DNA of 64,000 nt from Glycine soja (lineage: Eukaryota; Streptophyta; Magnoliopsida; Fabales; Fabaceae): contig NC_041019.1 in the NCBI RefSeq assembly GCF_004193775.1, positions 33,852,827 through 33,916,826 on the forward strand, given 5' to 3'. Below, in pieces: positions 32,322 through 43,121 of this stretch. The first letter of the stretch is position 1; every line of letters starts with the position of its first letter. The notes beneath the pieces are model-generated. The model ran no database searches, was not told the origin of the DNA, and was given only the letters and a program-made list of their open reading frames with translations. Both the position numbers and the translations under genes were made by a program.

Positions 32322-32896
32322 TGATGAGAATCCTGAAATTGGCCAAATACAGGCTAAAGGCCCAAGTGGAGAAGGATGAAGGCCCAAATGGAGAAGGATA
32401 AAGCCCCTGAGTGGAGAAGGATGAAGGCCCAAGTGGAGAAGGATGAAGGCCCAGAGGCAGAGACACTATCAAGACTAATTAATTTTTGTTGAAGGTCCAA
32501 ACTAATTTAAAGGCCCAAGTTAAATATGTTTTTAGTTATAATTTTTATTTATTGTAATTTTGGCCCAAACTGTTGAGAAGGCCCATGTCTATTTTTATCT
32601 TTTTGTTCAGATACACTATAAGTATTGGTTTTTATTTTCAATAAAGAAAACTTTTGGCATTTGATAAAATTTGGTGAGAGTTTCTCTCTGGGTTCCTTGT
32701 TGAACCAATCTTAGACTTATCAAGGTAATCCTTGTGGCGTCTACCCTGACTTATCTTCCTTCACCGGAAGTGGCCTGACTTATCTTCCTTCACCGGAAGT
32801 GACGTCTACCCTGACTTATCTTCCTCTTTGGAAGTGGCATCATCCAAATCTCCGTAGCCTGTATCAAGAGGTCTGCTCCTAGTCAGGTTCACATCA
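32322..32896 (+). mobile_element. 3' LTR of the small gypsy element
   Basis: 575 bp, with the same ends as the 5' LTR. It has extra copies of a 'tgacttatcttcctt' segment at 32750-32825. The repetitive minus-strand ORFs across the 'ggcccaagtggagaagg' units are artefacts. Confidence 0.92.
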
Positions 32897-33687
32897 CATG
32901 GATTCTCTGAGCCCATACAACTGAATATTTTCATAGACGGGTTGAGGCCACAATCTAACCAGCTCTTAGATGCTTCTATAGGGGGTAAAATAAAGCTTAA
33001 GACTCCTGAAGAAGCCATGGAACTAATTGAGAATATGGTTGCTAGTGATCACGCTATCTTGCATGATAGAACACACTATCCCACCAAGAAGAGTTTATTA
33101 GAGCTGTCATCACAAGATGCTCTGTTGGTGCACAATAATTTGTTGTCCAAGCAACTAGAGACTTTAATAGAAACACTGAGTAAGCTGCCAACTCAATTAC
33201 ATGTTAGTCAGCCTTCACCTTCTTCTGTTTTGCAGGTTGCAGGTTGCACACTTTGTGGTGGAGCACATGAATCAGGCTATTGTATTCCCACTGAAGAATC
33301 AACATATGAAGTTAATTATATGGGGAACCAGCCAAGGCAAAATTTTAACGCGGGTGGATTTTTTGGATTCCAATAGGGACAACCAGCAGCAAAATCAATA
33401 GAGGACTCACCCTGGTAATCAATTCAACAAAGACCAGGGTGAACCATCAAATAGACCACCACAACAAGGGCCTAATCTCTATGAGAGGACAACAAAGCTG
33501 GAGGAGACTCTTGCTCAATCCATACAGGTTTAAATGTCAAATCACAAGAGTACTGAGTCGGCCATTAAAAATTTGGAGATCCAGGTGGGATAGTTAGCTA
33601 AACAAATAGCTGACAACTCTTCCTTAAAATTTAGAGCCAACAAAGAAAACAATCCAAAGGAAGAGTGTAAAGCTGTGATGACCCGTG

Positions 33688-35489
33688 TGTTGCAACCTAC
33701 CCTTCGGCAGGAGGGCGACGCGTGACTCGCGGGATGCGTATTCCAAGAAAGGAATACATGCAGAGTCGCCACCAACGTTTATTTGAGGAAAACGTTGGAA
33801 AAACCGGAAAAGACGTGATCTACGAACTTTAAGTGAAAGGTTCAGGAGTTGTATTTACGCACGGGGAAGGTATTAGCACCCCAGATGTCCGTCACAAGGG
33901 ACGACAGCCTTTAATCAAGTGTGCAAATATGACTTCAATTTGTTTTATTTTCCCTTTCACGTTTTTATGTCTTTTTATGCCTTTTTGTATTTTTATCTTT
34001 TTGTGGTCGACAAGGGTGTTTCCCTTGCTCCTATGTATTCCTCAATTGTGATGAGAAAATCAGACCTACGTAGTTCTTTTGTGAACAAAGCGTTTTGGTT
34101 AAGTTATTTTTTATCCTTTTTTGCAAGATATGTTTTTATTGAATGAAAGGTCATTTAAGGCGTTGGATCATTAGACAATCTTTCGATTCTTTTGAAAAGT
34201 GAGAAAAACATTAAGGCATTGGACCATTAATGATTTCTTTATTTTTGAAAGAGGTAACAAAGTTACATATTGATTTTAGGCTTTTTAGAAATCTACATTT
34301 AACAAATAAAAGCGGAGAAGACCATTTCAAGGCATTGGACCTTTGAAAATGGCTTTTTTAGGAGATGACAAAAGTTTGGTTTATGAATTGATTTTAGCCT
34401 TAGTTTCACTTTGGTTATTAGTTGATTCGATTAAGAAAGAGAAATCCCAAAGAAAAACGTCCGATTGATTTTTTTGATTTATTTTACTAAAAGATATTTT
34501 TTATTATTATATTATTAATTTTACCTCTTTTTAGTTACCAACATGGTTACAGCATGACCGAACGGTCGGATTTCATTTTAACAGAAATTAACGAATGTTA
34601 CAATTCAAATGATCGGTGGAAATTTATTTTATTTTTGATTAGGGGAGAAAATGACTTAAGCAAATGACTAAAGCACGTCAAAAGGGGGTACGGAAAGTAA
34701 ATGAAATGAAAATAAAAGCACGTGAAAACAAATGAGGACCACTAAGGGTACATAGAATGAATTGAAAAGTTCGATTTCGGGAACATACCGGTTGAAGACC
34801 GAAGAACGACGAAGAACGAACGAAGAACGTCGAAGAACGGTTGAAAATCTTCGCGAAATCCCCCACGAAAATGTTACGGAAGCACCTCGGCTTGGATTTT
34901 CTTCACGGAAACGATTTTTTTCACTAATTTCAAGTGATCCCCAAAATACCAGGAGGGTTGAACAATTTTCCTCTTCACTACTCCCCCTATTTATAGGAAA
35001 ATGGGGGAGATGCTTGCCACCCAGCTCGCCCAGGCGAGCTAGGTTGCTTCCTCCAGAAGCAACCGCCTTCTGTTGGAATTTTCTAGAAGGCCTAAATGGG
35101 CCTGGTTGCTATTTGCACCCCCATTTTTACTAAATACACCCCCTTGCTCTTTTTGGTGATTTTTTTCCGTAACGTTACGAAACTTTACAAATTTCGTAAT
35201 GATGTTTGTTTTCTTTACGTAATGTTATGAAACCTTACGGATTACGTAATCATCCCTTTCTTGCCTTCCGGAACGTTACGGAACTTTATGGATTGCGCAC
35301 TAACACTTCCTTTTAATTTCCGGCATGTCACGGAACTTCACGGATTGTGCTGCAACGCTTTCTTTTGACTTCCGGCATGTCACAGAACTTCACGAATTGC
35401 CTAACGATGGGTGCCAAGTACCTCGAAGTGGTCAAACGAGGGTCGCATCCCAACAACGGATGGTCCCCGGACGAAATTAGGGTATGACA
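33688..35489 (-). mobile_element. 3' LTR of the 18-kb Tat-like element
   Basis: 1802 bp, TGTTGCAACCTACCC to GGGTATGACA. In coding orientation it begins with the 'ccctaatttcgtccgggg' end. TATA box TATAAATA at 34995-34988. A palindrome AGCTCGCCCAGGCGAGCT lies at 35023-35040 on its upstream side. U3 has about four 60-bp units with 'gtaacgttacg' (35165-35400). R/U5 carries 'aaggcgttgga' repeats. Confidence 0.94.
35023..35040. promoter_or_regulatory. GC-rich palindrome beside the TATA box (3' LTR)
   Basis: AGCTCGCCCAGGCGAGCT has 8-bp perfect arms around CA. It lies about 27 bp upstream of the minus-strand TATA box. Equivalent sites: 39618-39635 (one arm base changed), 51493-51510 and 16190-16207. 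Confidence 0.7.
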
Positions 35490-35505
35490 GTTGCCCCTCT
35501 TTACT
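35490..35505 (-). other. Polypurine tract of the 18-kb Tat-like element
   Basis: The minus strand reads AGTAAAGAGGGGCAAC immediately before the 3' LTR start TGTCATACCC. This fixes the element's orientation as minus. Confidence 0.8.
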
Positions 35506-35862
35506 TGTCTTTTATTGGAGATAAAAGGGAAGTAAAGAACTAATTTCGTTCGAGCGAAACACCTTTCGGCCAGTGAACCTTCCTGCTAGCGGAACCTGCA
35601 AAAAGTTGAAAATGATCAGTACCGACACATCATCCTAATATTGTCGAATTTGTTCCTCTCGGTTGATACAAGACGCAGAATGACCATAATTTGTCTCTGT
35701 GTTTTGTTGGAGACGATCGAGCCTGGGCGGCGAGACATAGAATGACCATAATTTGTCTCTGTGTGCCACCAGACACGATCGCCTCTGGGTAGCGAAAAGG
35801 TGTGCGGAATGACAAAGGGCGTAGAATTTGTCTTTGCGCGTTTATCACCCAACTTGCGAAAT

Positions 35863-36387
35863 CTGAATAATAAAGGGTGTATAATATGTTTCTACGCGTT
35901 TACCCACTCAGCTTGTTTGTTCCTGAATGATAAAGGGCGCAGAATCTGTATCTACGCATTTACCCACTCAGCATGTTGTTCCTGAATGATAAAGGGCGCA
36001 GAATCTGTATCTACGCGTTTACCCACTCAGCTTATTGTTCCTGAATGATAAAGGGCGTAGAATCTGTATCTACGCGTTTACCCACTCAGCTTGTCGTTCC
36101 TGAATGATAAAGGGCGCAGAATCTATATCTGCGTGTTTACCCACTCAGCTTGTTGTTCCTGAATGATAAAGGGCGCAGAATCTGTATCTACGCGTTTACC
36201 CACTCAGCTTGTTGTTCCTGAATGATAAAGGGTGCAGAATCTGTATCTGCACGTTTACCCACTCAGCTTGTCATTCCTGAATGATAAAGGGCACAGAATC
36301 TGTATCTATGCATTTACCCACTTAGCTTGCCGTTCCTGAATGATAAAGGGCGTAGAATTTGTATCTGCACGTTTACCCACTCAGCTT
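35863..36387. repeat. 59-bp tandem array (about nine units)
   Basis: Units start 'cctgaatgataaagggcgca' and end 'cccactcagcttgttgtt'. Starts at 35922, 35981, 36040 and 36099 give a period of exactly 59. Older related units precede it (35650-35860). The array lies in the 3' UTR of the Tat-like element. Confidence 0.95.
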
Positions 36388-36890
36388 GCTATCATGCTTC
36401 GAGTCTTAGAGATAGCAAAAGAAAGTTGTTACGGATAACCACTCAGGTATCTCCGCATGTCACGTGACTCCAGTGTCAGTATGACAGAATTTGTCTTCGC
36501 GGAAGATGAGGTAAATCTCCGCGTGTCAACGGGTTTGTTGGCCGCGATTGACAAAGGGTGCAGAAGACGACGTTAGTCTCTCCGTGCTATCATGCCTTGA
36601 GTCTTAGAGATAGCAAAAGAAAGTTATTACGGATAACCACTCGGGTATCTCTGCCTGTCACGTGACTCCAGTGTCAGTATGACAAAATTTGTCTGCGCGG
36701 AAGATGACGTAAATTTCCGCGTGTCAACGGGCTTGTTGGTCACGATTGACAAAGGGTGCAGAAGACGACGTTAGTCTCTGCGTGCTATCATGCTTTGAGT
36801 CTTAGAGATAGCAAAAGAAAGTTTTTACGGATAACCACTCGGGTATCTCCGCATGTCACGTGACTCCAGTGTCAGTGTGATAGAATTTGT
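36388..36890. repeat. 198-bp tandem array (about 2.5 units)
   Basis: Units begin 'gctatcatgctt' at 36388, 36586 and 36784, an exact 198-bp period; the last is partial. They contain 'cacgtgactccagtgtcagt'. Non-coding. Confidence 0.93.
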
Positions 36891-38454
36891 GGGAGACGGC
36901 CGATAAAAGCGAGGCTCTTGCTCCTACGTATCCTCAAGGAGGAACTCAGACCTACGTAGTTCTGGCTAACTTGTGAGACTAAAAATAGTCTCGGTGTTTT
37001 CTTCATTAAAATGCGAACATGCTTTAGTAAAGAGAGAAAACTTCCAAGTAACCAGAGCAACACATGCTTTTCGGGTGAAAAACAATGAGTCTACCGGGGA
37101 AGGGGAGTATGCTGATGAAATCTTCTCATAACCACAAATGAGATTTCGGATGTTAGCATTTCACTTCTAAATGACCATTTAGAGGAAACACTGGGTTCAG
37201 CAAAAATAGAAGAAAATCACTCAAAGTGTATCAATCTCACACAGGTAAGTGTTTTTATCCTAATTTCGAACCATAGATATGTCATGACTTGATTTTGCAA
37301 ATCATTTCCTATCAAATCAAAGACTACATGCGTGATCATGGATCAGTAGGACTTTTCCTTGGGAATGGTGTTTTTGGTGGGATTTTGGCTTTGAATATTT
37401 TTGGCCTTTTCCTTTTCTATTTTTTTTTTGTTTAGCGCGAGGCAAACAAGTCACCGAGACACAGGATTTTGGCTGGCAATCAAAGAGAGAGGACCACTTT
37501 AGGTCGTGGTTTCCTTTCTTTTCATGTTTTCTTGGTGACAAATCTGCATTGTTCAGACATCGTTTGGTTAGAAGACCTTTCTGCATATTTCTTCTGTTTT
37601 CTTCCGATCCTTGATCGGGAATTTTCTTCCCTTTTTTTGTGTTTCTGCTTTCTCTCAATCTTTGATTGGGAATTTTCTCTTTTTGCTTTCTTCCGATTCT
37701 TTGATCGAGAACTATCTTTTCTTCTTTTCTCTTCTTTTCTTTTTTTTGTTTTCTTTTGAGGGCAAGGTTTATGGTGAGTTGGGACTTTGGCTCAAGGCTT
37801 GTAGAACGGATGGACATGATATATGTCAGGGTGTTGGTCTGGTTCAGGGATAAAAGGGAATGTCCCACATTATTTCCATGACACAAATGCAACAATGATG
37901 ATTTGGAAATTTTATGCAAAACTAGTCATGCATGCACCTATGTGGACACTCAAGTGTCGAAAATTTTTTGGTCATGTGATGCTAGGGCTCATAATTCATT
38001 CTCTCTATTTTAGTCAACCCAGTTTTTCCAAAATATGTTCTTTTATCAATTTATGCATTCATCCGAGTCTATCTTGGGTGTTCAGAAAAGCTTTCACAGC
38101 ATTTACCCTTCAAATGTGTACACACATTTTCTTTCAAAAACTGGTTATGATCAGTGAATTTTTTTCAAAGAAAAGCTGGAAGTTATCTCTTTTCAAAAGC
38201 ATGTTGGTTTTTCAGCTAGACAACTTATTATTTCTTTTTTCTCTCTTTTTTTTCTTTTTTTTTTCTTTTTCTTTTTATCGTGTTTATTTCTTTTCCTTGT
38301 TTGCTTTTGTTTTTTTTTCTTTTCATGAGGTATTTTACTACCTAAACATGTGTATATTTTTGTGAGGTATTTTTGCTATATACATGCATATCCAAGGTAT
38401 CTTGCTACCTAAACATACATATATATCTTTTGTGAGGTATTTTTTGCTACATAC
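36891..38454 (-). other. 3' UTR of the Tat-like element, non-coding
   Basis: It begins with a phrase also present in the LTRs ('gctcctacgta', 'cagacctacgtagttct'), then runs of polypyrimidine (37590-37760 and 38230-38330). The lysine-rich minus-strand ORF at 37317-37919 is the reverse of the T-rich tract, so I do not call it a gene. The right-hand edge is the insertion at 38455. Confidence 0.55.
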
Positions 38455-40085
38455 TGTCGCAACCTACCCTTCGGCGGGAGGGCGATGCGTGACTCGCGGG
38501 ATGCGTGTTCCATGAAAGGAATACGCACGGAGTCGCCACCAACGTTTATTTGAGGAAAACGTCGGAAAAACCGGAAAAGACGCGATCTACGAACTTTTAA
38601 GTGAAAGGCTCGGGAGTTGTATTTACGCACGGGGAAGGTATTAGCACCCCACACGTCCGTCATAAGAGACGGCAGCCTTTAATCAAATGTGCAAACATGA
38701 CTTAGATTTTTACGTTCTTATATCTTTTATACCCTTTTTATATTTTTCCTCTTTTTGTGGTCGACAAGGGTGTTTCCCTTTACTCCTACGTATTCCTCAA
38801 TTGGGATGAGGAAATCAGACCTACGTAGTTCTTTCCTATGCGTGAATCAAGTGATTCTTTTTTACTTGAAAGGTGATCATTTTAAGGCGTTGGACCTTAA
38901 AAATGATCCATTTTACTTAGTAAAAAACAGAAATGATAAACTTTCAAAATCCTATTTTTGTGGACGAGCTTGACTAGGCGAGTCGATTTTAGCCTTAGTT
39001 TCACTTTAGTTATTAGTCAATTCAATTAAGAATGAGAAATCCCAAAGAGAAAACGTCCGATTGATTTTTCGCTTTATTTTACTAAAAGGTATTTTTTATT
39101 ATTATATTATTATTTTACCTCTCTTTTTTATTTCCAACGCGGTTACGGCACGACCGAACGGTCGGAATTCATTTTAACCGAAATTAACGGATGATACAAT
39201 TCAAACGATCGGTGGAAATTTATTTTATTTTTAGATTAAGCGAGGAATGACTTAAATAAATGGCTTAAGCACGTCAAAAGGGGGTATAAAAAGTAAATGA
39301 AAATGAGAATAAAAATACATGAAACAAAATGTGGACCACCACGGGTACATAGAATGAATTAAAAAGCTTGGTTTGAGGTACTTACCCGTTGAAGACTGAA
39401 GAAAACGAAGAAGGAACGATGAATCTTGAAGAACGGTCGAGCATCTGCGCGTAATTACTCACGGAAACGTTACGGAAGCACCTCGGCTTTGATTTTCTTC
39501 ACGGAACTAATTTTCCTCAGCTATTTCGAGAGAGAGAGAAGTGCCTAAGGGGCTGAACCCTTTTCTATTTCACTTCTCCCCCTATTTATAGAAAATTGGG
39601 GGAGAAGCTTGCCACCCAGCTCGCCCAGGCGAGCAAGGTTGCTTCCTCCAGAAGCAACAGCCTTCTGGAGGAATCTTCTGGAGGGCCCAAGTGGGCCTGG
39701 TTGCTATTTGCACCCCCATTTTTACTAAATACACCCCCTGCCTTTTTGGTGATTCTTTTTTTCGTAAAGTTACGGAAACTTACGAATTTCGTAACGATAC
39801 TTGTTTTCTTTCCGTAATGTTACGGAACCTTGCGGATTACATAATCATCCCCTTTTTTGACTTACGAAATGTTACGGAACCTCACTATTTGTGCAACGAT
39901 GCTTCCTTTTGATTTCCGGTGTGTCACGGAACCTAACGGATTGTGCATCAATATTTTCTTTTGATTTTCGGCACGTCACGGAATTTCAAAAATTGCCTAA
40001 TGATGGGTGCCAAGCACCTTAAAATGACCAAACACAAGTTGCATGCCACCAAGCACAGGTCCCCGGACGAAATTAGGGTATGACA
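38455..40085 (-). mobile_element. Tat-type solo LTR nested in the Tat-like element
   Basis: TGTCGCAACCTACCC to GGGTATGACA, 1631 bp, with the perfect duplication CATAC (38450-38454 and 40086-40090). TATA box at 39590-39583 (minus) and the GC palindrome at 39618-39635. Same family as the LTRs of the element it sits in. No internal region. Confidence 0.94.
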
Positions 40086-40139
40086 CATACATGCATATCC
40101 AAGGTATCTTTCTACCTAAACATACATATATATATATTT

Positions 40140-40870
40140 TGTGGTGTCTCGCCCTGCGCCTGCCTGGGGGCGCAGTACTTCTTGATGAAAGCCCGATTAA
40201 TAGGGGGCCTGATGAACTTGCTGGGGGCGACGGGCACTCCGTAGAATTGACATAGGCCCGTAATCAGAGCTGGAAACCCTAGGACCCGGTTGGACTTCTC
40301 CGGGTCCACTGGGTGTCTTGCAGGCGCGATCCCTGCAAACAATAGATGACATTAGAAATCAATTGAGTGATGTGCATACTTACCTATGTTATGATGGCGT
40401 GACCTTGCTGGGGGGAACGGGCACCCTGTAGGACTGACAGAGGCCCGTAACCATAGCTGGAAACCCCAGGACCCTGTTGGACTTCTCCGAATCCACAGGG
40501 TGTCTGCGGGCACGATCCCTGCAAACAATATATGACATCAGAAATCAATTGAGCGATGTGCATACTTACCTATGTCGGAACGACATAGACCAACTAATAC
40601 TTCCGCAAGGGGAGATCGGCATTATGGTCGCCGGGTGGAATGTTGCTAAGTAGCAACGTCATCCATATCTGTGCAAGACTGGTCATGTTGGTGCGCATGA
40701 CCCGCACTCGTCTCTTTGCAGCGGCACGAGTGAAATCTTGCCCCGGTATGCATAGTAGCTGCGTGATAGCCTCCCTCTCTGGTTGTGCTTGCACAGTTGG
40801 TCGCCCTCCAATATCAGGGGGTGGCCCAGGAACTGATAAAAGGAAACTACTGGCCCCTTAACCGGGAGTG
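40140..40870 (-). pseudogene. Degraded transposon-type ORF in the Tat-like 3' region
   Basis: The minus strand reads PDIGGRPTVQAQPEREAI, then LLCIPGQDFTRAAAKRR and TSLAQIWMTLLLSNI. Past stops and a frameshift it continues PARHPVDPEKSNRVLGFPAL, ITGLCQFYGVPV and RPPINRAFIKKYC. LGFPALITGLC here parallels LGFPALITALC in the envelope-position ORF at 23236, so both belong to the same broad protein type. A 186-bp internal tandem duplication (about 40200-40386 and 40387-40572) and several stops make it non-functional. Only the central and C-terminal parts are visible. Confidence 0.72.
40200..40572. repeat. 186-bp tandem duplication inside the degraded ORF
   Basis: The phrase 'gatccctgcaaacaata' recurs at offset 186 (40328 and 40514), with 'ttgctgggggcgacgggcac' and its variant in each unit. 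Confidence 0.88.
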
Positions 40871-40924
40871 CAAGTCTCGGTTAAGCATTTAAGGGCAGAG
40901 GACCTTAAATTCTCTTAAGGTGCA

Positions 40925-42200
40925 GATGTGGAGCCCTCTGAAAGCGAGGACGCGTAGCCCTCTAAAGACGAGGGAGTGTGCAGCCCTCTGAAGGCGAGGA
41001 CGTGTCACCCTCTAAAAGTGAGGACGTGTAGTCCTCTGAAGGTGAGGGCGTGTAGCCCTCTAAAGGTGAGGATGTGTAGTCCTCTGAAGATGAGGACACG
41101 TAGTCCTCTGAAGGCAAGGATGTGTAGTCCTCTGAAGGTGAGGATGTGTAATCCTCTAAAGGCGAGGATGTGTAGTCCTCTAAAGGTGAGGGCGTCTAGC
41201 CCTACGAAGGGGAAGGCGAGGACGTGTTGTCCTCTGAAGACGAAGACGTGTAGTCCTCTGAAGGTAAGGACATGTAGTCCTCGGAAGGTGAGGGCGTGTA
41301 GCCCTACGAAGGCGAAGGCGAGGACGTGTTGTCCTCTGAAGGCGAGGACGTGTCACCCTCTAAAGGTGAGGACGTGTAGTCCTCTGAAGGAGGAGGCGTG
41401 TAGCCCTCTGAAGGTGAGGACGTGTAGTCCTCTGAAGGTGAGAACGCGTAGTCCTCTGAAGGCGAGGACGTGTAGTCCTCTAAAGGTGAGGGCGTCTAGC
41501 CCTACGAAGGCGAAGGTGAGGACGTGTTGTCCTCTGAAGGCGAGGACATGTAGTCCTCTGAAGGTGAGGACATGTAGTCCACGAAAGGTGAGGGCGTGTA
41601 GCCCTACGAAGGCGATGGCGTGTAGCCCTCTGATGGCGAGGACGTGTAGTGCTCTAAAGGTGAGGACGTGTAGCCCTCTAATGGCGAGGACGTGTAGTCC
41701 TCTAAATGTTAGGACGTGTTGTCCTTAGAAGGCGAGGACGTGTAGTCCTCTGAAGTGGAGGACGTGCAGTCCTCTGAAGGTGAGGGCATGTAGCCCTCTG
41801 TAGGTGAGGACGTGTAGTCCTCTGAAGGTGAGGACAAGTAGTCCTCGGAAGGTGAGGGCGTGTAGCCCTACGAAGGCGAGGGAGTGTAGTCCTCTGAAGT
41901 AGAGGACGTGCAGTCCTCTGAAGGTGAGGGCGTGTAGCCCTCTGAAGGTGAGGACGTGTAGTCCTCTGAAGGTGAGGACATGTAGTCCTCGAAAGGTAAG
42001 GGCGTGTAGCCCTACGAAGGCGAGGGCGTTTAGCCCTCTGATGGCGAGGATGTGTAGTCCTCTGATGGCGAGGACGTGTAGCCCTCTGATGGCGAGGACG
42101 TGTAGTCCTCTAAAGGTGAGGACGTGTAGTCCTCTGACGGCGAGGACGTGTAATCCTCTAAAGGCGAGGGCGTGCAGCCCTCTGAAGATGAGGGTACTAG
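40925..42200. repeat. Hairpin minisatellite, 24-bp units, about 53 copies
   Basis: Unit form GAGGACGTGTAGTCCTCTGAAGGT. Each unit contains an inverted repeat GAGGAC...GTCCTC or, with both arms changed, GAGGGC...GCCCTC. Both strands are open because 24 is a multiple of three, giving an 8-residue repeat (RTCSPLKV on one strand); I regard these ORFs as by-products. It is the same kind of array as at 16600-17395 and lies left of the same shared module. Confidence 0.95.
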
Positions 42201-42660
42201 TACCTAAGGGTCCACCCTTATGAGAAGGCAAGAGATTGACTCATTGAGAGGGCCGATCATCCCAAATTCAAAAGATTTAGATGTAGGAAATCTATGTAGT
42301 TAACATGATTTTTAGGGATGTAGATGCATGCAACCTTTGTCGTGAAATTTGGTAAATGCGGACTTCATATGAAATAATGCAATGTAATGGAAAGTTGTAC
42401 AATGACATTCTTTCCCAATTTTGTGATTTTTATTTTGATTTAATTTTTTTGGAAAACACAGATTGACTGTCCTTTTGAAAGAGGTGTTCATGCAACCTCA
42501 TCCTATCTTTTGCAAATCTCTCCGGGAACTCCCTCAGAGTGTTTGTTCTGTTTGATTTAGTCACTTGACCATTTTGGAGTGACGACAATGGAGTCGTTTG
42601 ACATTTAATCAATCCATTGAAATTCCAGGGTTTGTCCCCTCTTCTTTTAAAAAAAAACAT
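42201..42660 (-). other. Conserved non-coding module of Tat-like 3' UTR
   Basis: Matches 17395-17900 of the truncated host element: 'ctactagt', 'gagaaggcaagag', 'gagagggcc', 'tctccgggaactccctcagag', 'catttaatcaatc'. No ORF. Confidence 0.7.
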
Positions 42661-42664
42661 CGAC

Positions 42665-43025
42665 GGGTGAGAACTTTTGATCTGCCACTATGTTCACTTG
42701 AGGTTCATGCACGATGCCCCTCGTTGCCCCAGTGTAAGGCTTTGAGGTACCAATCGTTGTCTTTCGTCATGACCTTGTAGCAAGGAACCTATTGGGTGAG
42801 AACTTCTAATCTGCCCCTAGGTTCGTTTGAGGTTTATGTAGGGCTTTGAGGTATCCATTTTTATCTTTCGTCAAGACCTTGTAGCTGGGAACCCATTGGG
42901 TGAGAACTTCTAATCTGCCCTTAGGTTCGCTTGAGGTTTATGCATGGTGCCTTTCATTGCCCCAATGTAGGGCTCTAAGGTATCCATTGTTGTTTTGTTT
43001 TCCCAACCTTGTAGCAAGGGAGAAC
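42665..43025. repeat. Tandem repeat of 'gggtgagaacttct' units
   Basis: Units start at 42665, 42794 and 42898 (129 and 104 bp apart) and share 'gggtgagaacttctaatctg', 'gttcgcttgaggtttatg' and 'tagggct(t/c)tgaggtatcc'. A single related unit lies at 58939-59030, in what I read as the outer host element. Confidence 0.85.
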
Positions 43026-43121
43026 GAAATAAGCGATTGATTCTTGCAAAAAGAATTTTCCAAGGACGAGAAATGGTTGAAGGATTTTTTTCAGTTGATG
43101 GATTAAGTCAAATGACTCCTA

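Larger units (their letters stand above)
30152..32896 (+). mobile_element. Small non-autonomous gypsy element with deleted interior
   Basis: Paired LTRs at 30152-30653 and 32322-32896 start TGATGAGAATCC and end TTCACATCA. The duplication CATGG lies at 30147-30151 and 32897-32901. An initiator-Met-type primer site and a purine tract are both present. The interior is only 1.67 kb and holds gag, RT and integrase scraps joined by deletions. LTR pairs are very similar, so the insertion looks fairly recent. It interrupts the gag of Athila-like copy 2. Confidence 0.95.
29454..33687 (+). pseudogene. Athila-like gag (copy 2), split by a nested element
   Basis: The start is ATG 29454 (MHRKSSAGNLVPIDLEIEA); the frame extends two codons further only through a TTG. 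The capsid core reads VPQFFTSISRPEVQAQN, LATYIEICNTVRIAGVP, FSFSLSREAKRWLHSFKG and KFLKKYFPESKI, up to WKTPTHG at 30151. After the insertion it resumes at 32902 with IDGLRPQSNQLLDASIGGK, TKKSLLELSSQDALL and a CCHC-like knuckle (CTLCGGAHESGYC). Stops (33376, 33532 and others) follow in the linker toward the protease. The second large insertion begins at 33688. Confidence 0.9.

Noticed and set aside
37317..37919. Lysine-rich 200-residue minus-strand ORF
   Set aside because: It is the complement of a T-rich polypyrimidine tract in a retroelement 3' UTR, with no recognisable motif or conserved copy in the window.
40333..40569. Two 51-bp introns (GTAAGT...TTTGCAG) in the degraded minus-strand ORF
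   Set aside because: They are below usual plant intron size. The segment is a duplicated block, and read through, it gives residues consistent with the protein family. I treat it as coding sequence with stops.
40976..41728. 250-residue ORF of 8-residue repeats (RTCSPLKV type), and its minus-strand partner
   Set aside because: It lies in a 24-bp tandem array, so all frames without a stop in the unit remain open on both strands. No initiation context or non-repeat domain supports a protein.
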